Shown here one piece after another: positions 15,856 through 24,353 of a stretch of 64,000 nt of DNA. The notes under the pieces were generated by a model, which worked only from the letters and a program-made list of their open reading frames with translations, had not been told where the DNA came from and made no database searches. Origin of the DNA: a virus; IMG/VR virus record IMGVR_UViG_3300049811_000692, positions 1 through 64,000 of that record. The stretch is one strand, 5' to 3'. How positions within the stretch are numbered: position 1 is the stretch's first letter; each line of letters opens with the position of its first letter. A program made the translations under genes and the position numbers.

Positions 15856-17564
15856 ACTTCACCGACGACCACCTGGCCGCCATCCAGCAGGCGATCGCGT
15901 CGCTGCCGACGCCGCTGGATCAGAACCGCGCCCTGGTCGCGGCGACGCTCTACGCCCAGGAGGCCGACGCGGCCCTGGCGAAGGGCGAGCGGCCGCCCGA
16001 GGGTGACGCACTCCGCAAGGCGGTGAACGAGGCGGTCGAGGGGGCGCTGGCGAAGGCGGAGGACGGGGCGCCGAAGAAGCGGCGCTCGCTGGTCGGGCAG
16101 GTGGCGGTCGGCGCGGTGACCGGCGCGGCCGCGGGTGCGGCGGGCTCGACGGCCAAGAGGCTTGGGACGGCATACGGGCTTCCGGCGACGATGCGGGCCT
16201 CCACCCCGGGGCAGCGCCGCGGCGTCTCAGATCTCATCGTGACAACGCAGCTCACCTCTAGCCCGAAGCGCCATGAGCTGTGGCGGAAGGCCACGAAGAA
16301 GCTGGAAGCGGGCGGGGGAATGACGGGGCGGGAAGTGTTCACCATGCGCCACGGCGCGGCCAAGGTGATCGCGGCGCTCCCGTCTCGGCGCTCGGTGAAG
16401 TACGGCGCGGCCGCCGGCGCGGCGGCGGGCGCGGGCATCTACGTGGGCAAGCGGCTCTTCGGGGGCAGCAAGGCCGAGAAGGCGGCGGCGGGCGGGGCGC
16501 TGGCGAAGGGGGAGGACGGGGCGCCGAAGAAGCGGCGCTCGCTGGTCGGGCAAGTGGCGGTCGGCGCGGCGACCGGCGCGGCCGCGGGTGCGGCGGGCTC
16601 GACGGCCAAGCGGCTCGCGGTGTCGCAAGGCCTTCCGGCCATTTCGATGCGCGGTAGCTCCAGGGACGAGCGCCGCGCGCTGTCTTCGATACTCTCGGCA
16701 GGGCAAGTTCTGAGCAGCCCGCTTCGCCACAAGGTCTGGATGGCTAGCACCGAAGACCTTCTGGCACGCGGCCAGTACGAGGCGCGCGACAGGGTGGCAA
16801 ATGTCATCGCGGCCCTGCCGTCTCGGCGCTCGGTGAAGTACGGCGCGGCCGCCGGCGCGGCGGCGGGCGCGGGCATCTACGTGGGCAAGCGGATCTTCGG
16901 AGGGCGCAGCGCCGAAAAGGCGGCGGCGGGCGGGGCGCTGGCGAAGGCCCTCTCCTCCCTCCCGCTCGCCCAGCGCGAGCACGCCATCGACCTGATCGAG
17001 GCCGGGCGCGAGGAGACGCTGAAGAAGATGTTCCCGGGCGTCCTCGCCGCGGCGAAGGGCCTGTGGACGGCGGCGAACGTCGCCGGCACCGGCATGGCCG
17101 TCCGCGACCTCTGGCGCGCCGGAAGCGCGGCCGCGGGCCGCATGGCCGGCTCTGCCGCAGGCGCGGCGCGCGGCGCGGCCATGGGCGCCTCCCGCGCCGG
17201 GCGCGCGGGCTACGCCGGTATCCGGGCCGGCATGCGCGGCTCGCCCCGCGTGTACTCGGCCGCCAAGGGGAAGTGGGGCGCGCGCGGCTTCGACGCCGGC
17301 GCCAAGCTGCGTGGGGCGGGCAACTTCGCCATGGCCCACGGCGGGCGCGCGGCCTCCGAGGCGGCCGAGGGTGTGGTGAGCCGCTACGGCCCCCGCGCCA
17401 TGCGCGCCGGCCAGGCGGCTCTCTCGAACCGGGGCGTGCAGATCGGCGCGGCAGGCGTGGCCGCCGGCGGCGTGGGGTCGAGCATGGGCTACCAGTCGGG
17501 CCGCCAGGACGAGCGGAACTCCAACCCCTTCATCCGCAACCAGCAGCGCCGCAAGGCCGTCTGA
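15852..17564 (+). CDS. Ala/Gly-rich head-region protein with tandem duplication
   Basis: A 570-aa protein of unknown family. After about 65 residues come two tandem units of 151 and 146 residues, each made of a basic patch (APKKRRSLVGQ), a glycine-zipper segment (VAVGAATGAAAGAAGSTAKR), a variable helical part, and a second zipper (YGAAAGAAAGAGIYVGKR). The remaining 210 residues are again Ala/Gly/Arg-rich. The zipper segments are compatible with membrane insertion and oligomerisation, so an internal protein ejected with DNA is a reasonable guess. A Shine-Dalgarno GGAG precedes ATG 15852. Confidence 0.6.
   Translation: MNFTDDHLAAIQQAIASLPTPLDQNRALVAATLYAQEADAALAKGERPPEGDALRKAVNEAVEGALAKAEDGAPKKRRSLVGQVAVGAVTGAAAGAAGSTAKRLGTAYGLPATMRASTPGQRRGVSDLIVTTQLTSSPKRHELWRKATKKLEAGGGMTGREVFTMRHGAAKVIAALPSRRSVKYGAAAGAAAGAGIYVGKRLFGGSKAEKAAAGGALAKGEDGAPKKRRSLVGQVAVGAATGAAAGAAGSTAKRLAVSQGLPAISMRGSSRDERRALSSILSAGQVLSSPLRHKVWMASTEDLLARGQYEARDRVANVIAALPSRRSVKYGAAAGAAAGAGIYVGKRIFGGRSAEKAAAGGALAKALSSLPLAQREHAIDLIEAGREETLKKMFPGVLAAAKGLWTAANVAGTGMAVRDLWRAGSAAAGRMAGSAAGAARGAAMGASRAGRAGYAGIRAGMRGSPRVYSAAKGKWGARGFDAGAKLRGAGNFAMAHGGRAASEAAEGVVSRYGPRAMRAGQAALSNRGVQIGAAGVAAGGVGSSMGYQSGRQDERNSNPFIRNQQRRKAV
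16041..16931 (+). repeat. tandem duplication (453 bp + 438 bp)
   Basis: Unit 1 runs 16041-16493 and unit 2 16494-16931; both start GGGGCGCTGGCGAAG, and a third copy of that start follows at 16932. The first and last thirds of the units are almost identical in DNA, whereas the central 200 bp have diverged and are less GC-rich. Confidence 0.85.
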
Positions 17565-17576
17565 GGAGACGCGCAG

Positions 17577-18671
17577 ATGATCACCCTCCCCCTGGCGAAG
17601 GTCGATGTCGAGCGCCGCCTGATCATCGCCCGCGCCGCGGCCGAAGAGCCCGACCGCTCGGGCGAGGTCATGGACTGGGCGACGGCCAAGCCCGAGTTCG
17701 AGCGCTGGTCGCGCAGCTTCGAGCTGGCGACCTCCCACCTCGGCCCGGACGCCATGTCCAAGGGCAACATCCGCCTCCAGCACGACCCGAAGCGCGTGGT
17801 GGGCAAGGTGGTGGAGCTGAAGCTCGACGACGACGCTCGCGCGGCCGACGTGGTCTGCAAGGTGGTGGACGATCAGGCGTGGCGGCTCTGCCAGGAGGGC
17901 TGCATCACCGGCCTCTCGATCGGCGGGTCCTACGGCAACAAGTGGACCGACGCGGCGACGGGCCTGAAGAAGTACACGCCGAAGATCACCGAGATCTCGC
18001 TGGTGGACAACCCGTGCATCCCGAGTGCCCGGATCGTCGAGCTGGTGAAGGCCGACGGCGCAGTGGAGGAGCTCCACCTGACCGGGCGCCCGCGCTCCTT
18101 CGACGAGGTGCTGAGCGAGACCCCGCCCGACTTCGAGGCGGCGCTGGCGAAGGTCGCGGCCGAGACGCCGGCCGACTTCGAGATGGCGCTGGCGAAGCGG
18201 ACGAAGGGGGCGCCGCTCTCGGAAAAGGAGCGGGAGCAGCGGCGCAACGCCGCGCGGCGGAAATCGGTGGTCTCAGGCGCGGTCGCCGGCACCGTGTACG
18301 GCGCGCTGGGAGGCCTCTTCGGCGCCAAGGCCGCGGCGCGGGCGCTGGAAGAGAAGATCGAGCGACGCCTCGCAGTCCCCCGGCGCGCCTCCGAGAAGGC
18401 GACCGACGGCATCACGATCGCGCAGCGCAAGATTGAGCAATACGACGACGGCATTCGCAGCACGCCCCACGGGAAGACCGTGGAGAACCTCAAGATCGCC
18501 GCGCTCCGGGCTGCCCGCGCAGAGGCCGACGCTAAGGCCACGAAGATTAGGCGCGTCCTACGGCCTGTGCAGTTCGTGGGGCGGCACGGCACCAAGATCG
18601 GCGCGGCGGTCGGCGCGGCGGCCGGCGCGGGTTTGGGTTACGCGGCGCACCGCCGGAAGGCACAGAAGTGA
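17577..18671 (+). CDS. prohead protease (XkdF-like) with tagged C-terminal extension
   Basis: A 364-aa protein. Residues 1-160 match XkdF-like serine proteases that mature the capsid: EEPDRSGEVMDW at the start, a candidate catalytic His69 in RLQHDPKRVVGKV, a candidate Ser114 in ITGLSIGGSYG, and the closing ITEISLVDNPCIP. The C-terminal 180 residues are not part of that family: they hold ALAK repeats, the shared tag (PLSEKEREQRRNAARRK) and two glycine-zipper hydrophobic segments. The extension may be a separate cargo domain released by self-cleavage. Start ATG 17577. Confidence 0.75.
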   Translation: MITLPLAKVDVERRLIIARAAAEEPDRSGEVMDWATAKPEFERWSRSFELATSHLGPDAMSKGNIRLQHDPKRVVGKVVELKLDDDARAADVVCKVVDDQAWRLCQEGCITGLSIGGSYGNKWTDAATGLKKYTPKITEISLVDNPCIPSARIVELVKADGAVEELHLTGRPRSFDEVLSETPPDFEAALAKVAAETPADFEMALAKRTKGAPLSEKEREQRRNAARRKSVVSGAVAGTVYGALGGLFGAKAAARALEEKIERRLAVPRRASEKATDGITIAQRKIEQYDDGIRSTPHGKTVENLKIAALRAARAEADAKATKIRRVLRPVQFVGRHGTKIGAAVGAAAGAGLGYAAHRRKAQK

Positions 18672-19327
18672 TGCGCCTGGCCAAGCGCCAGTCCGGCGCC
18701 CCCCTCTCCGAGGCCGAGCGCCAGCAGCGCCGCGAGGCGGCCCGCGCGCGCTGGGCGGAAGCGGCCCGGGTGGGCGGCGGCGCCCTGGCGGCGGGTGCGC
18801 TGGGGTGGAGCGCGCCGAGCGCCCTGCTCGCGCCCCGCTCCCCCACCAAGGCCGAGGCCCGCAAGGTCTGGAAGACGGAGATGCGCGGCGTCGCCGGCGC
18901 CCTGAAGCGCGAAGGGGCCGACATCCATGAGCGCGCGGCCATCATGCGCGGCGTCGGCCGGTCCGTGATGCGGGACGTCATGGAAAGGCTGCGCCCGGTC
19001 GGGAACCGGCGCGCGCAGGCCGCGGCCGCGGTCGCCACAGGCCTGCTCGGCGGCGCCCTGGCGGCGCGTGGCGCGCGCCTCACCCAGTCGCGCCCCGCCC
19101 CCGACGCCCCAGGCGCCGTCGCCCATCAGCGCCGCGAGCGCGAGAACAAGGTCGCCCAGGCGTCCATGACCGGGAGCCTGACCGGCCTCGGCATCTACGG
19201 GGGCGTGCGGTCCGCGCTGGCCGGCATGGGCCGCCGCCCGCTCGCTCCCCATCCGGCCTTCGTCGCCGCCGCGGCCACCGGCGTCGGCGTCCTCAACGGC
19301 CTGCGCGTTGCCCGCAAGGAGTCCTGA
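18671..19327 (+). CDS. tagged Ala/Gly-rich protein
   Basis: A 218-aa protein that begins almost directly with the shared tag (residues about 9-26, PLSEAERQQRREAARARW). It contains three Ala/Gly-rich hydrophobic segments separated by basic helices, the last near LTGLGIYGGVRSALAG. Its stop overlaps the start of the 1619-aa gene. A GTG at 18668 is an alternative start. Role unknown; the family resemblance is to the C-terminal half of the protease gene product. Confidence 0.6.
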   Translation: MRLAKRQSGAPLSEAERQQRREAARARWAEAARVGGGALAAGALGWSAPSALLAPRSPTKAEARKVWKTEMRGVAGALKREGADIHERAAIMRGVGRSVMRDVMERLRPVGNRRAQAAAAVATGLLGGALAARGARLTQSRPAPDAPGAVAHQRRERENKVAQASMTGSLTGLGIYGGVRSALAGMGRRPLAPHPAFVAAAATGVGVLNGLRVARKES

Positions 19328-22300
19328 TGCCCAAGCCGCGCTTCACGCCGGACCTCATCACCGAGCTGCGCCACCTCGTCATCGCCCACAACGAGGCGGG
19401 GCATGAGCGCGTTCGGCTCGAGGAGCTGAAGAAGGCCTACGCCTCGAACCATCGCGGGCGGAACGGCCATGAGAGCGCCATGGGCGGCGTGCGCAAGCTC
19501 CTGCTCAGGAAGGCCGACGAGTACCCGCGCGACCAGAAGGGGCGCTTCACCTTCGGCCAGCGCAGGGCGTGGGGCGATGCTGCCTCGCCCGAGCAGCACC
19601 AGCAGCTCCGCGAGGACAACGCCGGCTACGCAGCCTTCCAGAACGCGGTGATCCCGGAGACGCGGGGCACGCAGCTGCTTCCCTCGCTCCTGGGCGCGGC
19701 GGGCATTGTCGAGGGCGCGGTGCGCGGTGCGACCACCGGGCCGACCTGGCGCCGCAACGCGCCGAGCAAGACGATCCGCTTCATGACGGCGCCGCTGTAC
19801 GGGCTGCCGTTCGAGAGCGTGCAGCGCGTCCGGCGCGGCATCAACAGCGGCTTCGATGCCGTCGCGACGGCGGGGGAGGCGGTCACGCTGGCGCCGTCGC
19901 GCTGGCTGGTCCGCCGCGGCGCGGCTGAGAGGGCGAAGATCAAGGCGCAGCCCGCGCCCACGACGCTGGCCGGGAAGATCGGCCGCCAGGAGAAGCTGCT
20001 GCGCACCGGCGCCCAGCACCGGGTCGCCGCCGGCGCCGCGGGGGCGCTGCTCTACGGCGTGCCGGCGGCGATGCTCTATGCGGCGGGCGGGCGGGTGGTC
20101 GGCCCCTACTACGACGCGATCAAGGGCGGGCGCACGATCGAGAAGATGCACGGCGGCGACCCGACGGCGCGGGCGCTGCTGCAGAAGGCCATGGGGCCGC
20201 AGATGCTCTTCGCGAAGGCGGGGCAGATCGCGCAGCGCTTCGCCAGCGCGGCGCAGGCGGGGGCGCGCGCGGCGCGGGCCTCGGGCATTCGCCGCGGCGC
20301 GGCCGCGCTCATGCCGCAGCGCCCCTTCATCCGGGCCGAGCGCCTGACGGCGCAGCTGCGCGGCCGGGTCGGCAAGCTCGGGGTGCGGCGCCCCGGCCTC
20401 TACGCGGCAGGCGGCGCGGCGCTCGGCGCAGCGGGCGCGGCCGGCGCGGCCTACGGCGGCACGAAGCTCGCCGAGCGCGTGTACTACCGCGACAAGGAGG
20501 GGCAGTTCACCTCCAAGGACAAGGCGGTCATCACGGGGGCGGCGGGCGCGGCCGGCGCGCTGATCGGCGCGGCGCTAGCCGGGCGCGCGGCCGGGCGCCT
20601 CAATGCCAAGGCCCGCGAGGCGGTGATGCGCCGCTTCAAGGGCGTCTCGACGGCCTCGGGAATGATCGACGGCGAGGGGCGCAAGATCACGGTCGCCACG
20701 AAGGCGCGGCTGGACAGCGCCACGGCCGCCCTGAAGGCGCGCGGCAAGCCGCTGGCGGCCGACGAAGCCGACGCGGCGGCGCTGGCGAACACCTACGCCG
20801 ACGCGATGGTGACGCGCCTCTCCGACCCGAAGACCCCGCGCAACGCCATCGCCGAGCGCGTGGAGCGCATGGCCGGAAGCGCCCACGTCCAGCGGAAGTT
20901 CACCTCGCCGTCCTACCAGGGGACGGTCAGCACCATCCGCGACGCGGCGAAGAAGCGCCTGGATGCCCGGATCGCCCAGCTCCAGGAGCCCTGGGAGAGC
21001 TGGTACCGCAGCCAGCTGGTCGAGGCAGGGCGCGCGCGGGCGCAGCAGCGCCTTCGCACCACGGCGGCCAAGGTGAAGGGGGGCGGCTTCTGGGATGGGG
21101 CGCCGAACGCGGGCGCGCTGCGCGCGGAGACGCTGAAGAAGTTCCCGGCGCGGGACGGCGCCTACACCCTCGACCAGGTGGCCGACTTCCTCGAGCAGAA
21201 GGGGGCCAAGGTCCAGGCCGCGGCGCTCAGGGCCGACGCCTCGGCCCTAGCAACGGCGACCAAGGACTTCGACGAGCAGCTGGGGCGCGCGATCGGCGCG
21301 CGGGACAAGGCGCGCGCGCAGGCCGACCGCCTGACGCGGGCCGCGGCCAAGGCCGAGGAGAAGTTCAAGGCCGCGCAGACCGCCTCGCTCGACGTGCCGC
21401 GCGGCGAGAAAGTGCCGGCGCCGAGGCTCGAGGCGAAGGCGCTGGGCGACGAGGTGTGGGGCGAGGTCACGCAGGTGATCGGCAACCCCGACGCATCGGC
21501 GCCGGCGAAGTCGGTGACGTTGAACCCCACGATCGTCGATGCGCTCAAGAACGCGGCACAGACCTCCAGCGCCAAGGCGGCCGCGGCCGAGGCTGCCCTG
21601 GCGCGGCCGGCCATCGGGGAGACGGCGGGCGATCACGCGAGGCGCATCCGCAGCGCGCTCGGGGACGACTTCAAGGAGGGCCTGCCGCGGCCGCGCAACC
21701 CATTCGGCTCGGGCGCGGACGGCTTCCTGCCGATGCGCCCGACCCCGGAGGACGTGACGAAGGAGATCGCGGCCGAGACGGCGCGCGACATCGCGAAGCT
21801 CCACGACGAGATCGTGGCCGAGGCGGTGAAGGTGGGCGAGAAGGCGGGACGCGCGGCGCGCGCGATGCCGGCGGCGATGCGGCTGCTCGAGGCGCGGCCG
21901 AGCGCGGCGCGGGCGGCGGTCGGCGCCGTGGCGGGGGCGGTGGGGAGCCGCACGACGGCGGCGCGGCGCGAGCTGCGCAACATCGTGGCCCAGATGCGTC
22001 GCGACGTGGACGTGGACCTGGCGGGGCGGCCGCAGAAGATCCTCGACGCGGCCGAGCGCGCGGGCGCGAAGGTGGCCGACGTGTTCGCGGGGAAGAAGGG
22101 CGCGGACGGGAAGCGCGCGGGCGGCGTGGGGCGCTGGCTGTGGCAGCGCAAGGGCCTCATCGCGCTCAGCCCGGTGGCGGGCGCGGTCGGCCTCGACCTG
22201 GGCTCGGACGGGAAGATCAATCTCGACTGGGCGCGGATGAAGGCCGCGGCGCAGGACCCGAAGCAGGCGGCGCTGACCGCGCTGACGGACACCCACAAGA

Positions 22301-24186
22301 AGGGCGGGGCCTACTTCCGCCTGATGAACGCGGCCACTGCCGACGAGGCGGTGATCACGGGCGTCACCATGAAGACGAAGGACGGGCGGCATCTCTTCGT
22401 GAGCGGCGTGGTCGAGCAGACGGGCAAGCCGAACGTCTCGATCACGCCGGGCTCGCCGGTCGAAGACGTGGAGAAGCGCTTCCGGAAGGAGGGCGGCGGG
22501 GGCCAGGGGAACCAGGACCAGAGCCGGCGCCTGGGCAACGCCGACGTCCTGAAGCGCGCCGAGGACGCGGCCAACAAGCTCGCCGGCAACCTCAAGCAGG
22601 AGGACGTTGGGGGCGAGAAGTTCCGACACCTCAACCTCTCGGGCCTCTCGGGGGGGCAGAAGGACGAGGCCGAGAAGGCAGCGAGCGCGCTGAAGGGCGA
22701 CCTCAACAACGCCTCGGCGAAGTTCGCGAGCGGCCAGCCCAACGCCGAGCAGACCTACGGGCTCCTTGGCTCGGTGCTGTCCGGCCCCGGGCGCCTGCTG
22801 TCCGCGCAGGAGAAGGTGGACTTCGCCCTCAAGGCCTTCGGGGCCAAGGGCAAGGAGGCGCGCGACGGGCTGGGCGGCAACGCCACGGCGCAGTCGGTGA
22901 ACGACGCCATCGTCAAGCTGGTGCGCGAGGCCCCGAACCCGGGGAACGACGGCGACGCGACGCGCCTGCGCCGGGCGGCGCGCCTGCTCGGGCAGCACCT
23001 CAAGACGCAGGTGCCGCTCTCCAACTACGAGGAGATCGACGCGGCGATCAGCGCGAAGCCCCGCTCGGGCGGGGGCGGCGGGCAGCCGCGCCAGGAGGGG
23101 CAGCGCCAGGGCGAGCCGCGCGCGGAGCGGGCCGCGGCCGCGCCAGAGCCCGCCCAGGCGCAGCGCTCGGGCGCCGCCCCCGAGCTGCGCGAGGAGCAGC
23201 GGCTCGATGTCGGGCCAGGCCGCAAGTACTCGGTCCTCTACCCGGCCAAGAACCCGGATCGCTGGTCGGACGACGACTGGATCAAGGTCACCGCCCGGGA
23301 GATCGAGGTCCAGGCGCGCGAGATCCTCAACGACGCTGCGACGCCGCGGGGCCAGAAGTGGGAGCAGCTGGCCAACACGGCGGACAACAACCTGCGCGCC
23401 TCGGTGGCCGGGCTGTGGTCGGCCTACCGGGACCTCATCAACCGCAACTACCCCGACGCCTCGGAGCGGGACCAGCGGCGTGCGTTGCAGCTCTACGTGA
23501 TGCAGCTCGTCGGGGAGCAGGCGGGCGGGGTGGAGTTCGAGCCGCTGCGATTCCGCCCCGTCGAAAAGGCGACCCGCGCCGGGACGCTCCGCAAGGACGC
23601 GGGGGGCGCGCTGCGCCGCCCCTGGGACGAGGCGAAGATCCGGCGCAACCCGGGCGGCAGCGACCAGGGCGGCGAGTTCGCCTCCAAGGGCGGCGCGGCG
23701 TCGCATGCGGGCGCGGGCGCGAAGCTGCCGGGCAAGGCAGAGAAGGAGGAGCGGGGCTTCTTCGAGCCGGTGCGGTTCGGCGCCACGGTCGGTGGCGTGC
23801 TGGGCGGGCAGGCGGCCTGGGAGCTGATCAGCCGCTACGCCCCCAAGGTGAAGGGCGGCCTGTCGGCGAAGTCGGGCCGATTCGTGGTGACGATGCTGGC
23901 CTCGATGGCGGGCGGCGCCGCGGCCAGCAAGGCGGGCGAGCGCCTGGGCGCGATGACCTACGAGCGCCGCGGCCAGCGTGCGCCGACGCCCTACGAGGAG
24001 CCCGAGCGCCCGGGCGGCGAGGAGGCGGCGCGGGCGGCCGGCGCGATGATCGGCTCCTTCGCGGGCGCGGCGGCGCGCTCGGTCCCGGGCGGCGTCCTGC
24101 TGGGCGGCGCCGGTCAGCTGGGCGGTGAGGAGCTGATGGCGGCAGCCTACCGGGTCGCGAAGAACCGCTTCGGGATGTTCGCGTGA
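19327..24186 (+). CDS. giant 1619-aa structural protein candidate
   Basis: One of the two longest proteins of the head module's size class and without a recognised family. It holds basic, helical, Ala-rich sequence with at least two glycine-zipper hydrophobic stretches (near residues 355-380 and 395-425) and three versions of the phage 'RDxxGxF' phrase: PRDQKGRFTF, YRDKEGQFTS and SDQGGEFASKGG. The middle contains long charged helices, and about residues 1290-1420 look globular. The C-terminal 150 residues contain more zipper segments. Size and place between protease and scaffold suggest an internal virion protein, perhaps a DNA-ejection protein. Confidence 0.6.
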   Translation: MPKPRFTPDLITELRHLVIAHNEAGHERVRLEELKKAYASNHRGRNGHESAMGGVRKLLLRKADEYPRDQKGRFTFGQRRAWGDAASPEQHQQLREDNAGYAAFQNAVIPETRGTQLLPSLLGAAGIVEGAVRGATTGPTWRRNAPSKTIRFMTAPLYGLPFESVQRVRRGINSGFDAVATAGEAVTLAPSRWLVRRGAAERAKIKAQPAPTTLAGKIGRQEKLLRTGAQHRVAAGAAGALLYGVPAAMLYAAGGRVVGPYYDAIKGGRTIEKMHGGDPTARALLQKAMGPQMLFAKAGQIAQRFASAAQAGARAARASGIRRGAAALMPQRPFIRAERLTAQLRGRVGKLGVRRPGLYAAGGAALGAAGAAGAAYGGTKLAERVYYRDKEGQFTSKDKAVITGAAGAAGALIGAALAGRAAGRLNAKAREAVMRRFKGVSTASGMIDGEGRKITVATKARLDSATAALKARGKPLAADEADAAALANTYADAMVTRLSDPKTPRNAIAERVERMAGSAHVQRKFTSPSYQGTVSTIRDAAKKRLDARIAQLQEPWESWYRSQLVEAGRARAQQRLRTTAAKVKGGGFWDGAPNAGALRAETLKKFPARDGAYTLDQVADFLEQKGAKVQAAALRADASALATATKDFDEQLGRAIGARDKARAQADRLTRAAAKAEEKFKAAQTASLDVPRGEKVPAPRLEAKALGDEVWGEVTQVIGNPDASAPAKSVTLNPTIVDALKNAAQTSSAKAAAAEAALARPAIGETAGDHARRIRSALGDDFKEGLPRPRNPFGSGADGFLPMRPTPEDVTKEIAAETARDIAKLHDEIVAEAVKVGEKAGRAARAMPAAMRLLEARPSAARAAVGAVAGAVGSRTTAARRELRNIVAQMRRDVDVDLAGRPQKILDAAERAGAKVADVFAGKKGADGKRAGGVGRWLWQRKGLIALSPVAGAVGLDLGSDGKINLDWARMKAAAQDPKQAALTALTDTHKKGGAYFRLMNAATADEAVITGVTMKTKDGRHLFVSGVVEQTGKPNVSITPGSPVEDVEKRFRKEGGGGQGNQDQSRRLGNADVLKRAEDAANKLAGNLKQEDVGGEKFRHLNLSGLSGGQKDEAEKAASALKGDLNNASAKFASGQPNAEQTYGLLGSVLSGPGRLLSAQEKVDFALKAFGAKGKEARDGLGGNATAQSVNDAIVKLVREAPNPGNDGDATRLRRAARLLGQHLKTQVPLSNYEEIDAAISAKPRSGGGGGQPRQEGQRQGEPRAERAAAAPEPAQAQRSGAAPELREEQRLDVGPGRKYSVLYPAKNPDRWSDDDWIKVTAREIEVQAREILNDAATPRGQKWEQLANTADNNLRASVAGLWSAYRDLINRNYPDASERDQRRALQLYVMQLVGEQAGGVEFEPLRFRPVEKATRAGTLRKDAGGALRRPWDEAKIRRNPGGSDQGGEFASKGGAASHAGAGAKLPGKAEKEERGFFEPVRFGATVGGVLGGQAAWELISRYAPKVKGGLSAKSGRFVVTMLASMAGGAAASKAGERLGAMTYERRGQRAPTPYEEPERPGGEEAARAAGAMIGSFAGAAARSVPGGVLLGGAGQLGGEELMAAAYRVAKNRFGMFA

Positions 24187-24272
24187 CCTTCGTCCAGTCC
24201 GGCGGGGCCTTCTCTGGGCTGACCGCCACCGACCTGGCGGTGCCGCGCGAGCGATGGCGGCGGCTGAGGGCA

Positions 24273-24305
24273 CTTGCGCGAAAGCCCCGTCGTGCCGCCA
24301 CGGTG
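24273..24305 (+). promoter_or_regulatory. late promoter-like element, copy 3 (scaffold)
   Basis: CTTGCG (24273-24278), 17 bases, CGCCACGGTG (24296-24305). It lies in 24187-24353, which is otherwise open in the downstream gene's frame but which I treat as untranslated leader because of this element. Confidence 0.5.
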
Positions 24306-24353
24306 AAGGAGCAACTCCTGAAGAGCGGGCCCGAGGCCCTGGAGAGGATCGAG

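Noticed and set aside
24183-24353. N-terminal extension of the scaffold gene from GTG 24183
   Set aside because: The stretch contains a late promoter-like element and lacks scaffold-like composition; ATG 24354 has a much better ribosome binding site. Could be revised by proteomics.
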